A stretch of DNA of 64,000 nt. It comes from Tenodera sinensis. Taxonomy: Eukaryota; Arthropoda; Insecta; Mantodea; Mantidae. Shown here one piece after another: positions 44,297 to 55,529 of the stretch; position 1 is the stretch's first letter, and each line of letters begins with the position of its first letter. The position numbers and the translations under genes were made by a program. The stretch is taken from assembly GCA_030765045.1 (NCBI GenBank), contig CM060969.1:55479716-55543715 (forward strand). The letters run 5' to 3'. The notes beneath the pieces were generated by a model. It saw only the letters and a list, made by a program, of their open reading frames with translations. It did no database searches and was not told the DNA's origin.

Positions 44297-46467
44297 TAGA
44301 GGCCTGCACGGGCCAACTTTCTTAGACCTGGCCCGAGCTGGCCCGGCCCGGCCCGAGCCCGATTGTGCAATTTTCTTTTAAACAAAATTATCCTGCAGTT
44401 ATTGACAATATTATCATTATCATCATTATTATCATTATCATCATTCTTTATTAATGATATTGTATATTTGCTAAAATCCAATTTTTGTCCAAATACTTAC
44501 GGTAGCGAATGTTGGGTACCTACATAAATAACGTTGGTAGGTACATTAATATTGTTTTAAGATCATGATATTGTGTCGCCAAAGTCTTAGAAATAACCTT
44601 TTTTTCCAAGTTTGAAGAAAAGGTTATTGGTGTGATACTACCTTTTCTACAAAAAGATCAGACAGAAGGGCAATGAAAAATGAAAAGTTTGTTGTATGTT
44701 GCAATTTGACGATGCTGACTGATGGGCAATGACCCTGATGTATGATATATGTAGTGATTCATCTCATGATAATAATAAAATAAACGTTTCAATTTGGAGA
44801 AATGCTGAACAATAATGTTGCAGTTACTACAGCGTCAGCCACAAAACAAATGCCCACGACAAGAAGGCTAGTGGGGAATGAAGGGCAGAAGGGGTTTGAA
44901 CTGTGTATCTGCTGCGGTAGCGTATCTCTTTACTAGGAAATGAGCGTATGAGAGTGCATATGAGTCACCCACGTTGCCAGATCTAATGCGCTTTGCAGTA
45001 CTAGGTGCAGAGATTTTTTTTAGTATTATGCATTATTTGGCTCTCGCTGCTAACATGCACCACGGCACTACAGTTATATACTCGTATTTTGTTAGTTAAT
45101 ATTTACATATGGCTGCAGTTCGAAAGAAGGGACGAAGTATTCACAGTGAAGCAAGGGAGGTAATTAGACTTCTAGCTATGGGTGAGGTGTGTGACAACAC
45201 TGTGTATTTGAAACGAATCTAGCTAGCATCCTTGTCATTCTCGGAGACTAAGCATAGCACCATGCGGGAAGCAAACACTGATTACGTTAGACATTCCTAA
45301 GACTTGCCTTCTTGTCCTGAGCATACAGTAATTGTATCAGTATAAACATCGATGCTGTGTTAGCACTTTACAAAGCAGGAGGAAACACGCGTCACTAGCA
45401 GTATAAAAGAATCAAATACGCCTTGGGTTCCAGATAAGAGTGTACAATTTTATACGTGGAGTGAGTGAACGGATTGTATTGCAGCCGAGCAGTGAGAAAT
45501 AATATAGTTGCCAACCCTCTCATTCTGTGCCTTGACTAGCATCAGTAGCAGCATTTGACACGTGTCAGCGGAATAATCATTTAGAATTCCTAGTAAAGAA
45601 ATGCTGCGGCAATTGTGCTATTCTCGACATTTCAACATTGGTGACCAAGAAATATCATACATTATTTTTTGCCTCCTAAGTGAATGTACCACTGAAATTA
45701 AGCACAAATCTCGCAAAACTTTACATTTGTATTCCATGACTTTAAAAATACTAGGGACCTTAAATTCAAAATGTGTGTTGACTTTTTATATTACGAATAC
45801 CTGTAGTTGCATAATGTACCCTAAAATGCAGAATAACAATGTTTTCCATTTTAAAATTCAAGCTTTTTGAAAATTATTTTTTCACGATATTCACTTTTTG
45901 AAAATGTCACACGATGCAGTTTTCATGCAATTCTTCTATCATTTCCAAAACACAAACAAGTAAATCTTTCATACTTTTTTTTTTCTTTTGAACGATTTTG
46001 AGTTACAAAACAAACTTATAAAACTTTATACCTACTAGAAATTTCAAGCGACAAATTTTAAAAATTGTCTTTTGAGCTGATGCTAATAAAACAAATTTGT
46101 ACGACAGATTTGCACATTATAATCAGATAAATACAACAGAACCTTAAAAATATGCATTTTTAAAAAAAAAATTTCGTCGTGTAGAGCATTTGGCATAACA
46201 TTATAAAATCCGGATTCAACATTTCATAATTCGGAAACTGAAGGATATATCACACTAAAATTCAAAACCCTCAATGGTGTAACACAGCATTGAAAATAAA
46301 TTTTCAGCTAACTTGGCTGAAAAATTTTAAAAATCCATCTTCAGTTGTTTATTCCCTTAATTTTCAAGCCCGAGCCCGAGAAGCATTTTTCAAATTAGGC
46401 CCGAACCCGGCCCGTGGGCGGGCCGGGCCTAGGTCCAAGGGCTTGGCCCAAGCCCTGCAGACCTCTA
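44297..46467. mobile_element. hAT-like non-autonomous DNA transposon (2.17 kb)
   Basis: The ends are inverse: TAGAGGCCTGCACGGGCC on the left, and the right end read inward is TAGAGGTCTGCAGGGC. They are flanked by 8-bp near-duplicates GTGTGGAC (44,289-44,296) and CTGTGGAC (46,468-46,475); 8-bp duplications are the hAT hallmark. Subterminal regions are full of GGCCCG and GAGCCCG motifs, possible transposase-binding sites, while the middle is AT-rich. No transposase remains; only the short ORF at 45,109 is notable. A second end of this family lies at 60.96-61.04 kb. Confidence 0.75.
45109..45222 (+). CDS. Short ORF (37 codons) inside the hAT-like element
   Basis: A basic N-terminus with KKGRSIHSEAREVIRLLA, then a stop. 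The R-S/H-E-A-R-E-(V/I)-I pattern is reminiscent of the start of some arthropod transposon-associated proteins that precede a helix-turn-helix, but I cannot assign it. It could be the surviving first exon of the element's or a captured gene. Confidence 0.2.
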   Translation: MAAVRKKGRSIHSEAREVIRLLAMGEVCDNTVYLKRI

Positions 46468-47150
46468 CTGTGGACAGCACAATCAAAAACGAAAAGTCGG
46501 TTAAAAACCGAAGTTGGTATTTAAGTTTAATGTCTTTCAAGGATGTGACATGAACATTTTCAAGAAAACATCCCCAGCCTAAACTTCCCTTTATATGGAA
46601 ACTTTTTGGAAAACTGATTTTATTGAAAATGGCTGTAACGATTTTGATTAAAATGTAAGTTTGAGATATTTGTATGAGAAATGAGATGTATATTTTGGAT
46701 TTTCTGGCTATAGCCTGTGTAGTCCTGTTTACTCTGAATGACTTTTGAATAACTCGTAAACCGTAAAAGATAAACCAAATCTTACTATACAAAAAATCTA
46801 GATCTCACTTAAACACACAATTTAAGTCTGATTTTTTTTTTGTAGAGTGGATCGTTTCGGAGATATTCCATGTTATTTGTGACAGTTTCGAAAAACTTAA
46901 AACCTTCGTGCAATGGAACATCGTTGTTAATTTTTTTACATCTTAAGCGTCCAAAGAGAACGGGATGTTAAAGCTTTAAAACATTTGACTGTCGCTCAAA
47001 GCCTACTGTAATCCTTCTTGCACCTACAAGGAAACATGCAATAAGATAATTTGTACCAGTGTTTATCTCAACTAACATGAAGAACATCGAGGATTCAGAG
47101 TTAGTAAGAATGGTTAGTACAGGAGTAGAGAAAGTCAAGTGAGTGCAACA

Positions 47151-47421
47151 CATCCGATTTTTCTTTATATTTTATTATACTTCCTAATAAGAAACGTCAG
47201 GAATGTAGCTATGATTTAAGAGTGATTTTATTAGTTCTTATATTCTACTCCAGAGAGCTGCAGGTGTGTTAAGGCAGCCAACTATACCTCGGCGACTGTT
47301 TGCACTTTCAGCATGCACCGTGCTGTTGACGTATTTTATTTTAATCGAAATAATATGGCTACTTGTTTAGAAGTATTGATGTGTTTTCTTTTATTAACAC
47401 AGGGTTTTCGCCGTCTAAGAA
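47151..47421. other. Spacer with candidate splice acceptor
   Basis: Mostly unassigned. TTTTCTTTTATTAACACAG at 47,387-47,405 is a good polypyrimidine-AG acceptor just before the following ORF. Confidence 0.35.
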
Positions 47422-47712
47422 ATGAGTGAGTGGAGTTTAAGGACCCGTCAACAGCTAGGTAATTTGGGCTCCCCGTCTGAGGATGCTCGTAGACATGGCA
47501 TAGCAAAACGAACTGGAGGGCATTGGGCTCAGCCATATAGGGAAGAGGAGCAAGCAGAAAAGCGAAATATCACCGCTTGCAACAGACTTTCTATTCGAAA
47601 GGATAATAAACGTCTTCAGGCAGAAGTAGAAATAGGTTCCTTTTCAACTGCAGCTGAATTGAAGGCGACTTCTCACATTCCTGGTTTTCTTTTTAAGGAT
47701 ACCCATCTGTGA
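47422..47712 (+). CDS. Unrecognised 96-codon ORF, possible exon
   Basis: It begins 17 bases after a splice-acceptor-like AG. The product is hydrophilic and charged, with a Lys/Arg/Glu-rich middle (YREEEQAEKRN around residues 39-50), and no signal peptide or membrane segment. The last third (GSFSTAAELKATSHIPGFLF) lies in a 61-bp block that recurs exactly at 48.43 kb, where a different 3' continuation gives NID and stop. It looks coding by composition, but no family is recognised. It could be an exon of a host gene or of a transposon. Confidence 0.3.
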   Translation: MSEWSLRTRQQLGNLGSPSEDARRHGIAKRTGGHWAQPYREEEQAEKRNITACNRLSIRKDNKRLQAEVEIGSFSTAAELKATSHIPGFLFKDTHL

Positions 47713-48486
47713 AAAAAGGCTAAAAATTTCCAAAATTGCCAAAAATGGATTTTTGTTTTATCAAATTGTATAAATCGTCTGCTTTATTTTGATATGCTTT
47801 TTACAGCCTTACGGCCTTTTTATCTATGTCACATGGCCGTCTAACTGATTGCCTGTAAGTGGTCGTGTCCATTTAAATCCATACAGTTCCATTATTCTTG
47901 CTATGACTTCAAACTTAGTTTTTCCACGTTTTTATTTTTAGCACTGTTTGTTCTTTAAAATGTTCCACACGATGCAATTTTCAGTACTTATGCATGAAAT
48001 ATGGTGTACCTGCTTAGAAATAACATTAAAAAGAAATGAGATAATTTTCTCATAAAGTGAGTAACCACTGAGTAATTACATATTAAAATTTACATTTCAA
48101 AATTTAAATGAAAAAAATAATGAATTCAAACTTCAAAATTTATTTTTATCCAAACTAATAACAAGATTAAAAAATTCTCATCAATTTGCTAACATTCTAT
48201 TACAGGACATAACTGAAAATTATCAAGTTTCTCAAATCAAAATTGCATCATGGGGAACCATTTATACAAATATTAAAAGGAATATAATAAAATATTAATA
48301 TGTTTGCAACTAATCTGCCTAAATGTATGAAATTTAGCATAGTTACTCCTCACTATACAGTGATTGTTGTGTTAAAATTTCAAATCAATCCAATGAAAAC
48401 TGTAGATTTTCAAAATTTCATAGATGTTCCTTTTCAACTGCAGCTGAATTGAAGGCGACTTCTCACATTCCTGGTTTTCTTTTTAA
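47636..48486 (+). repeat. 61-bp exact direct duplication flanking 729 bp
   Basis: 47,636-47,696 and 48,426-48,486 are identical over 61 bases (GTTCCTTTTCAACTGC ... CTGGTTTTCTTTTTAA). The flanking sequences differ on both sides. The 729 bp between them are AT-rich and contain GTTCCACACGATGCAATTT, similar to GTCACACGATGCAGTTTT at about 45,906 inside the hAT-like element. A very long target duplication or a local segmental duplication would explain it. Confidence 0.85.
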
Positions 48487-48654
48487 TATAGACTGAAACG
48501 TGTGTGAAGTGTATATAATGATTTTTAGAGCAAAGAAGACAGTCTTAACGCAACAAAAATATGATGTTTTGAAACTAAACAGTTTCTTATTTAAAAACTT
48601 AATCACAAATGGTACTCATGCAAACCGAAAACACTGAAATTAAACATTTAAGAT
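48487..48654. other. Unassigned spacer
   Basis: No feature seen. Confidence 0.4.
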
Positions 48655-48725
48655 AGCGTGCGAGAATCGAACCTGCGCTATCATGAGCCATACATTGAAC
48701 GCTTAGAAGCGTGCGTACACTGAGA
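48655..48725 (-). repeat. tRNA-derived SINE fragment
   Basis: Reverse strand box B GGTTCGATTCTCGCACG in a tRNA-length context. Upstream ACGCTTCTAAGCG resembles the 0.7 kb fragment. Box A is lost. Confidence 0.45.
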
Positions 48726-50520
48726 CGAAGGCTTAAATCTGTTGTTTTCGATACTCATTGATACAAGGAAAACAGCCTCGATTCTATTCCGTGTAATGTA
48801 CAAACTCAGCACTTATCCACATTTCTGCTTATAATTGAGAAAGTCGTAGACGTTTGTTTTACTTGTGTTAAAGATTGATTCCACCCGAAACTTATAAAGA
48901 ATTTAGAGGAAATAACGTACAAGTTTTGGGATCTGCTACTGTTATGCAAATTAAAACAATCCTTTGTTTTAGAAAGAGCTCCATGCCTCTGCCACGTGAA
49001 CGGCTTAAGTACCTATAGAACTAATAGTGGGATACATACCACACTTGGCACTTAAGTTTCGCTTCTTCCGGGGAAACACACCACATCTTCACTAGGCTAC
49101 TGGCATGTGAAGTAGGTATATATGTTGAATGTCCTGGGCTGAACCTTCGAAGTGGTCTTCATGAGCAAGGAACTGTAACTAGTGAACCTTAGGAACTAAA
49201 CGGAGGTACTATACAAAAAGTTCACATGTATTTAAAGCACACAGTTTACTTTAAATGCATCGTTTGTGGCATCATGCAAGGATGTGCATTATTACTGGCA
49301 TGAAAGTTCAATAGCCAGATGTCTAAACCGGTAACTACGTAACATGCTAGTCTTAAAATTCCAAGCTCCTTCCTTGACATACCGAGAAGTAAATGAATAG
49401 CGACAGCACAATAGTATTGACATGAAGAGGTCGAGTTGGAATCTCTTTTATAGTATGTAGCCTGGATAATGTTTCTTGCGGGGTTTTCCTAATTCTCCCA
49501 AGATTAATGTCGGTAACTATGCTCTAGGTCCACCGGGCTCATCGAGCTACATTTAAGTTTTCTTCATTCCCTGGTGTTGAACGTATTTATTAAGTAGACA
49601 AACAAGTTATTGAAAAATTATAACAAATAATAATATATTTCGCAAAATGGTTGCTGCAAAAGAAAAAAGAAGGTAATACTGCTAAACAAAGATATAAAAC
49701 CAAAAGGTAAAGAATTTTATCTATTTTTAGCAGGCTTTAATCCATTCTTTAACGTTAACCATTTATATAATATTACCAGCAGGTATACAAGATCCTCGTA
49801 TTACGAGGATTTCACAGGATATTTCCGGAAAATTAAGCATACAATCTTATTTCGTGTTGTATCTTAAATACATTGTAACAAAATGAAAAAATCAGTCCGG
49901 TTTCTTTTCTATGATTTTATCTTCTAAAATTTACCACAAATACAGTTTCTTTCTCGTCGTTAACGCAGTCTACAGTCTTTCGGGCTATCACAACTAGCAA
50001 TTTTTATTTCTCATAGCTTTGCTCAGTCCTTTTAGTCTTTGCTCATTTTCTCTGTCACATAATAACAACGAATACATCCATCGCGACGCTCGTTGAGCCT
50101 TCTTACGATGTACTATAACGGCACACACGCACAGCTGTCTTGCACTCCCTGACATGCTGACCACTCGTGGTAAGTTCCTCACACGCACCGGAAATGACGC
50201 CACTACAGGTCTCGTGAGCGTTCTCGAAGCCCCTTTTCTTCCTAACGCTTCCATTGTTGACAGTCGCGTGCACACAGGAGTTGCACGAGGCAGCCTGGCC
50301 TTAACGCTTTTGTCCGGCACAGCATGTGAAGTAGCTTAGCTCTGTGCGTCTTTTGTTGTGTGTCGAGACCAACGTCACAATTATATTTAAATTAGTCAAT
50401 AGAGCTTTTGTCAGAAAAAAACATTTTGAAAAATGTTTAATGTAGTACGTAGTTTGGGATAGGTAAATTTTGTGGAAGATCTTAGGGCAGCATTTTTCTT
50501 CTTGGAATTCATCCAACACA
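48726..50520. other. Unassigned intergenic DNA
   Basis: About 1.8 kb. 49,990-50,340 is less AT-rich than the surroundings and open on both strands (108 codons reverse, 61 forward) without recognised motif. The rest is featureless. Confidence 0.35.
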
Positions 50521-50655
50521 CACGCACGCACGCACACGCACACACCCCGCTGATTTCTCCCAATGTTTATCTCCATTAACATGAAGTAGTTAAGCAATAA
50601 GCGTGTGTAAGAATAGTTTATATGACAGAGAAAGTTATGTGACTGCAAAACTTTT
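50521..50655 (+). repeat. Family A right end
   Basis: CACGCACGCAC-type repeat, then AATGTTTATCTCCATTAACA, GTGTAAGAATAG and GACAGAGAAAGTTATGTGACTGCAAAAC (read in pieces) match the last ~120 bases of family A in plus orientation. The body is absent or too diverged. Confidence 0.55.
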
Positions 50656-51180
50656 TTTTTTTTATTCGTTGGACTAATACCCTGTAATTCCATGATATGT
50701 TGATATGGAATTGTTGCATGGAATACTGTATCTGGTGGTATGGATATTATTTGCTTGAAGATATGCAATTATAACTTTAAGAAATTTTATTAAGATTTCC
50801 ACGAGACCACGTTGCTCGAATAATCGGATCATTACTTTTGAATCCCATAAATTGCTGCTCCTGTTTGCACAATTTCTGAACATTCATAACAGTCTAGGTC
50901 CTGGAAGTGAATGTCATTCACGTTTCTATTTAAAAGTTTCACTACTCTTGTGAGACACAAAAAGGAACTAGAAAATACAACTTCTGGGTTCCTAATTAGG
51001 ACACTGAACCCGGAAATAGCACAACTTTTCATCTCGTTTTGAAGTGTAATGGTGATATCTGGTGTGTCTATTCACATGGCCTGCTTCGCGGCAAGCTATT
51101 CTTATGAAAACTTAACAATTGTAGGTTTCTGATAAACTTATATAATTGAGATATTCGGGACATAAGTCATTGACGTCTAG
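50656..51180. other. Unassigned intergenic DNA
   Basis: No supported feature. Confidence 0.35.
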
Positions 51181-51568
51181 ACGTGGCACTTCCCGTTAGC
51201 ATATGAGCAAGCCGCAGCAACAGCAAACTCTGCAACAGCAGCAGCGTTAGCAAATTCTTGTGAATCCTGCTCTCCCGACGTACATGTGGAATCAGCCCAG
51301 CTCACGTGTGTTGACAAAGGCTTCAATTGTCAGCTGGTATTTTATATTTAAGCCTCCGAATTTTGGGTAACGAGAGTCAGTTTCACGTGCTGGCAGGAAC
51401 CTGCAGCACTGATCCTTAAAGGCATCTTCCAAAATGGAACTTAGGACACCAGGAATCTCCGTAAAGGTAAAGCCAGGAGCTGTCTATCGGTAAGTATCCT
51501 TTCCTTTTCTCTCATTTTAATGTAGTCTGACAAAATCACAATTTGACAAATCCCACTTCTGACACCAA
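51181..51568 (-). mobile_element. Putative internal start of an LTR retrotransposon
   Basis: Reverse strand: immediately after the LTR comes TTGGTGTCAGAAGTGGGA, which has the position and form of a gypsy-type primer-binding site, then about 350 bp without a clear gag frame. CAACAGCAGCAG-type repeats lie at its far end (51,210-51,245). No polymerase or second LTR was found at lower coordinates, so the element seems truncated. Confidence 0.5.
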
Positions 51569-51848
51569 TGTGACAAATAACTCGCAAAACCTTTCTGTTC
51601 AGTTTTTCTTTCTAAAACTGGACCTAAGTGAAAAAAAACCACAGTTCGGTTTTATCTTAACACAATCTACAATTCATTGTAATCTCGCAACTCGCAGCTG
51701 TTCTTTGTTATAGTAACCTTGACCCAAAACACTTGACGATTCCTTTACTACACACTGTTCCAACATTTCAAGACTAACTCGGACGCCGCGAGATTAAATA
51801 TCCCAAAAGTGTTTCTGCCGACATACCGACTTTTGTGTTGACAATTCT

Positions 51849-51905
<57 letters not shown>

Positions 51906-52388
51906 AAACAACTGTTTACAGCTATCCCGGTCAACGCTTAACGATTCCGAAGGACTAAGAACTGGTTTCTCTCCCCTTCTCGACTCGCTTATATAGGCAA
52001 GAATGACGCAGCACAGTTGTTTCTTGAAATTCACCTTTTCTCGGACCTCTGGTAAATAAGCCGGCAGTGGAAATTCTCAAACAATCTGGAGACGCTTTGT
52101 TCTGCCACACTCGGTTGTCTTCGTTCCGACCACTCAACTGTCACTGGGTCACGCATTTACAAGAAGTTGTGACCTTCAATCTTTGAGATGTGAAGCCACT
52201 CCTTACATCAGAGTGGATCAGTAGCTTTATTTATGTGAATTAAGACTTTGTATGTTACAGCTACACGTCACTGTTGTGGGGTTAACTTACACCACACTCT
52301 TAGCAGGTATCCCCCTGAGCTATCCCTCTGTACTTCCCTTCCGGTCTTGCTAAATTAACGTTTGTTGAAGACGCCAGCGGCCGTGACA
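51569..52388 (-). mobile_element. Gypsy-like LTR with primer-binding-like flank
   Basis: An 820-bp block reads TGTCACGGCC at its start and TTATTTGTCACA at its end on the reverse strand. A TATA box CTATATAAGCG (about 51,990) lies 25-30 bases before CCAGTTCTTAG (initiator-like), and the block carries an internal GT tract. The end matches the LTR at 29 kb (ATTTGTCACA). AATAAA (about 52,230) lies upstream of the TATA box, which is unusual. On the outer side the plus strand reads ACATTTGGTGCAGACGCC, also primer-site-like, so orientation is not beyond doubt. Confidence 0.6.
51850..51902. repeat. (CA)n microsatellite inside the LTR
   Basis: About 26 CA units, placed downstream of the LTR's TATA box on the reverse strand as in the 29 kb LTR. 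Confidence 0.95.
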
Positions 52389-52970
52389 TTTGGTGCAGAC
52401 GCCAGATGACGTTTACCTACGTCACAGCGTATTGTACCTACGTCTTATTAACGAGCTAAACTTTCAGTATACATTTACGCATTTCGTTGCAGATATAAAG
52501 AGAGTAGACTAATGTGATACTTAGATTTTAAAAAGTGGGTATCTAAGAGATGACTTCTAAATAGGGACTGAAAAGAATATAGTTTGAAAATGCAAACCAC
52601 AACGGACATCTCGGTAATGGCTGCCGACACAAAAAATTTATTGAAAAAAAGTGTTTTAAAGACATTTACATTTCTTGCGTACCTAGTATGTTTTTGTCTA
52701 TATCCAGTTGCATATAATTACACAAAATTCCTTGCAAATGAAGGGTTTATAGACTGTTTCCCTAAACTTCTACGCGGGTATTTTGTTCACTATGCCAGGA
52801 TATTAAACATACTCATGGTATGAACCATTTGAGAAAATAAAAGATAACGGAACATTTTCCATGTAAAGGTTAAGTTGCAATTAATATTTAAGTGTTAAGA
52901 GTAAAGAAAGCTCGAACAAATAGATCGGTTTATAGTACACTTTTAATCCCTTTAATTGCAAACAATATTT
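52389..52970. other. Unassigned spacer
   Basis: A 79-codon forward ORF at 52,584-52,823 has one hydrophobic stretch (about residues 28-45) but no motif. Nothing else. Confidence 0.3.
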
Positions 52971-53318
52971 TGTGACGCAGACTACGCGGTGCACATCAAA
53001 GGACGGCCAGGGTCAAGCTACTTCACTATACACCACTCACGACGAGGAACCCACCAGAGCGGCAGAACAAAAAAGGGTTTTCTAGACTGTTCATTAATCT
53101 TCGGCTGCACGCAAGTTTCAGAAAAATCTGGCTACGTCATTACCCGGTATAAAAGTTTGCGAGACGCAAGACAGGAGCTTTTGACAAAAAAAGCGACTTA
53201 CGGGTATAAAGCGAGATAGCTGTTAAGTGTAATAGAAGTCGTAATAGAAGTTTTTGTGAGACAGAACAAGTGAAAGAAAAAAGAAGTGTGTTAAGGTTAC
53301 GGGAAGAAAACGTTTGTA

Positions 53319-53354
<36 letters not shown>

Positions 53355-54020
53355 TGTAAATATTTATTTAAGGTCGTTTTGACAGCACGGTCTTATGACG
53401 ACCATACATAGTATGGATATTGTGGATATTAATTTACAATTATATGTACATATATTACATTATGTTGACATTTACAGTAAATTTGAAAGTTTTACTTTCT
53501 TCATAAACTGTAGAGTCTTGCTGGTCATATTCGGTGTATTGACTGCATGATGAAGACTGGAAATGCCGGCTTGCTGTCTATATCTGCTGTGTTGTGGGCA
53601 ATCTATAAGGATGTGGTGGATGGTTCGAGGAATATCACAGTTGGCACAATTTGGAGGTTGGTCCTTGGTGAGAAGATGACTGTGTATTAGTTTGGAGTGC
53701 CCAATTCTAAGCCGGGTGATGTTAACTTGATCTCTTCTTTTCAGTCTTTGGAGATGCAGAAAAGGTTTTGTACAGCCTGAGCGAGCTTCATGGAGTTTAC
53801 TGCTAACTGATGACCATGTCTGTATCCATTTTTGCATGTACATATGTTTAGTAGCATTGATGACGTCTTGGTGTGGAAAGTTGTAATAACACAAAGGACT
53901 ATACAGTCACTAAGGACTCAGTGAAACAGAACTGTGGTGTTGTGCGTTCAGTTCAGTTCAGTTCAGTTGTGTGTTCAAATAAAGTTAAGGGAAAAAAAGG
54001 ACTTTTGTCATTTTGCCACA
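52971..54020 (+). mobile_element. Solo LTR interrupted by a LINE
   Basis: Starts TGTGACGCAGAC and ends CATTTTGCCACA. It is homologous to the 29.08-29.57 kb LTR (CAAAGGACGG, GTATAAA near 53,150, GTTCAAATAAAG near 53,975). Its length is about 475 bp once the 575-bp LINE insertion is removed, close to the 489 bp of the other copy. No target duplication is evident at the outer ends. A GTTCA pentamer run lies at 53,946-53,968. Confidence 0.65.
53319..53894 (-). mobile_element. 5'-truncated non-LTR retrotransposon 3' end
   Basis: The reverse-strand 140-codon frame (53,894-53,472) contains TRLRIGHSKLIHSHLL, then C..C.....TIHHILIDCP. This is the end of the RNase H domain followed by the Cys/His C-terminal motif of LINE ORF2. 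About 110 bp of 3' UTR and a poly(A) of ~36 (plus-strand T tract 53,319-53,354) follow. The frame is uninterrupted, so it is among the youngest elements here. TTGTAA appears at both borders and may be the target duplication. It cannot move, since the endonuclease and reverse transcriptase are missing. Confidence 0.8.
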
Positions 54021-54739
54021 GTATCAAAGGGGCAAACCACGGTTTAACTATTCACTTGAGTAAGTGTTTGCGTGAAACGTATCTATAACAGTTTACTTGA
54101 ACGCCAGAGGCCTTCATTAGCGCTACACACACTGGCAACTGACATGATTTTGGCGTTACCACGACTGCTTCATTTTCACGAATACGCCTTCAAAGAGGTA
54201 TAATAAACCGAGATCCCAAATCTGTTGCCTTATTGTTCGCATGAAACTTACCGTGACAAACATGAATTTATTGTAATTCTAAAGTTGCAACCTTGTTTGC
54301 TTTATCGTAAGCACCAATTTCTGTAACGAGTTAGTAAAGATAAGCTTTAATGTACTTCTCCATGCTTACTTCAGATACATATCTCATTGGTTTCTTGCCT
54401 ACGTAGTAAAGTAGCGTTCATTTTTTGTGGAGAAAAACTACATTTCTGGTGAACTGCAATAGAAAAGCAAAGCTCAAACCCCACACGCTACAATGCCTTT
54501 GTATATTTCGTTTGATTGCCTAACTAAACATGATTATTAATTATATTTGTTAATAGCAGAGAAAGAGAAAGACGTTCAGAAATCTGTATTTAATTTGAAT
54601 GAAATAATACAAGAATATGGTATAGACATTTCGGCAGGAAAGAAAAAGCAATGGTTATGATAGGAAAAGAATTTCGGGTAAAGATCGCAATAGGACAAAT
54701 AATTGAGGTGGTGTCTCTTTTAAATATTTGGTTTGATTT
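54021..54739. other. Unassigned intergenic DNA
   Basis: No supported feature. Confidence 0.35.
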
Positions 54740-55148
54740 TGATTGATTTTGTGGGTCAACTTCTAGGTCATCAGCGCCCTTAAAGGATTCATGGCAATAG
54801 CCAGACACTAATTTCACTCAAAAATAAAAATACCAGTAACAAGAAAAATATACACAAAGAGTAAAAAACAGTGGCAATAGCTAGATATGAAGCAAGGTGA
54901 TAAATGTCAAAAAGCATAAACAGATAACTAAAATTTTAAATCCTCAAATTGATATTGCACTCCGCTAAAAACTTAAAAATTCTATTAACCGCTGTTTTGT
55001 CGTCCGCTAAGACCTCTGCAAGTCTGGCAGGCAGCTGCAGAGAATCCCGAAGGTGCGCTAGAGTGTTTAAATATTTGGGATCAACTATATCAGTAACTAA
55101 TATAATGGCATAAATGGAAGAAAATATCGAAGCATATAATAAGATCAA
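54740..55148 (-). pseudogene. LINE 3'-end remnant, homologous to 19.05-19.40 kb
   Basis: The reverse frame (55,148-54,936) includes HLRDSLQLPARLAEVLADDK and then VNRIFKFL, aligned with the 19 kb copy. After the stop comes ~190 bp of AT-rich DNA and GGGCGCTGATGACCTAGAAG near 54,770, ending in GATTTTGATTGATTTTG repeats. A GCTGATGACC...AGTTGA block followed by a short simple repeat is a typical insect LINE 3' end. The upstream coding region is absent. Confidence 0.6.
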
Positions 55149-55529
55149 TAAGATCTTAAATTAAGATGTTATACAATAGTAGCCAAGTCCTCGTTAAAAT
55201 ATGCATGTGGGACATGGGTAATTAAAACCAAGGAATAATCAAGGTTGGAGGCATCTCAAATGACATCAAAGTTTTTATTGAGCGTTAATAGAAAAGACTA
55301 ACTCCAGTGTTTAGATATAAGAGAAGAATTAGAGGAAGAAAATATTGTGGAAGAAACAAAGTTATCAGAGCAGGTGGTAGGATCACATTACAAGCACTAT
55401 TTTACAAACCATTAGGACCAAGAGACATCACACGACCCCGCAGTTTGATTACCCTCGGAACAGGTCTAAAGGCCTAATCCATGTTAAAATAGAAGGGAAA
55501 GAGGTAGAAGAAGCATTAGGAGTATTTTT
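55149..55529. other. Unassigned spacer
   Basis: No supported feature. Confidence 0.35.

Larger units (their letters stand above)
44074..47150 (+). repeat. Family A repeat split by a hAT-like insertion
   Basis: The left part 44,074-44,296 starts ACTTTCTCTACCGTTAAGTA. The right part 46,468-47,150 continues exactly where A would resume (GTGGACAGCACAATCAAAAA) and ends GGAGTAGAGAAAGTCAAGTG. The long GT tract at the internal microsatellite site is directly next to the insertion point. Without the insert the copy is about 0.9 kb and complete. Confidence 0.85.

Noticed and set aside
52584..52823. 79-codon ORF with one hydrophobic segment as a small membrane protein
   Set aside because: No promoter, splice or homology support. 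AT-rich DNA readily gives such stretches.
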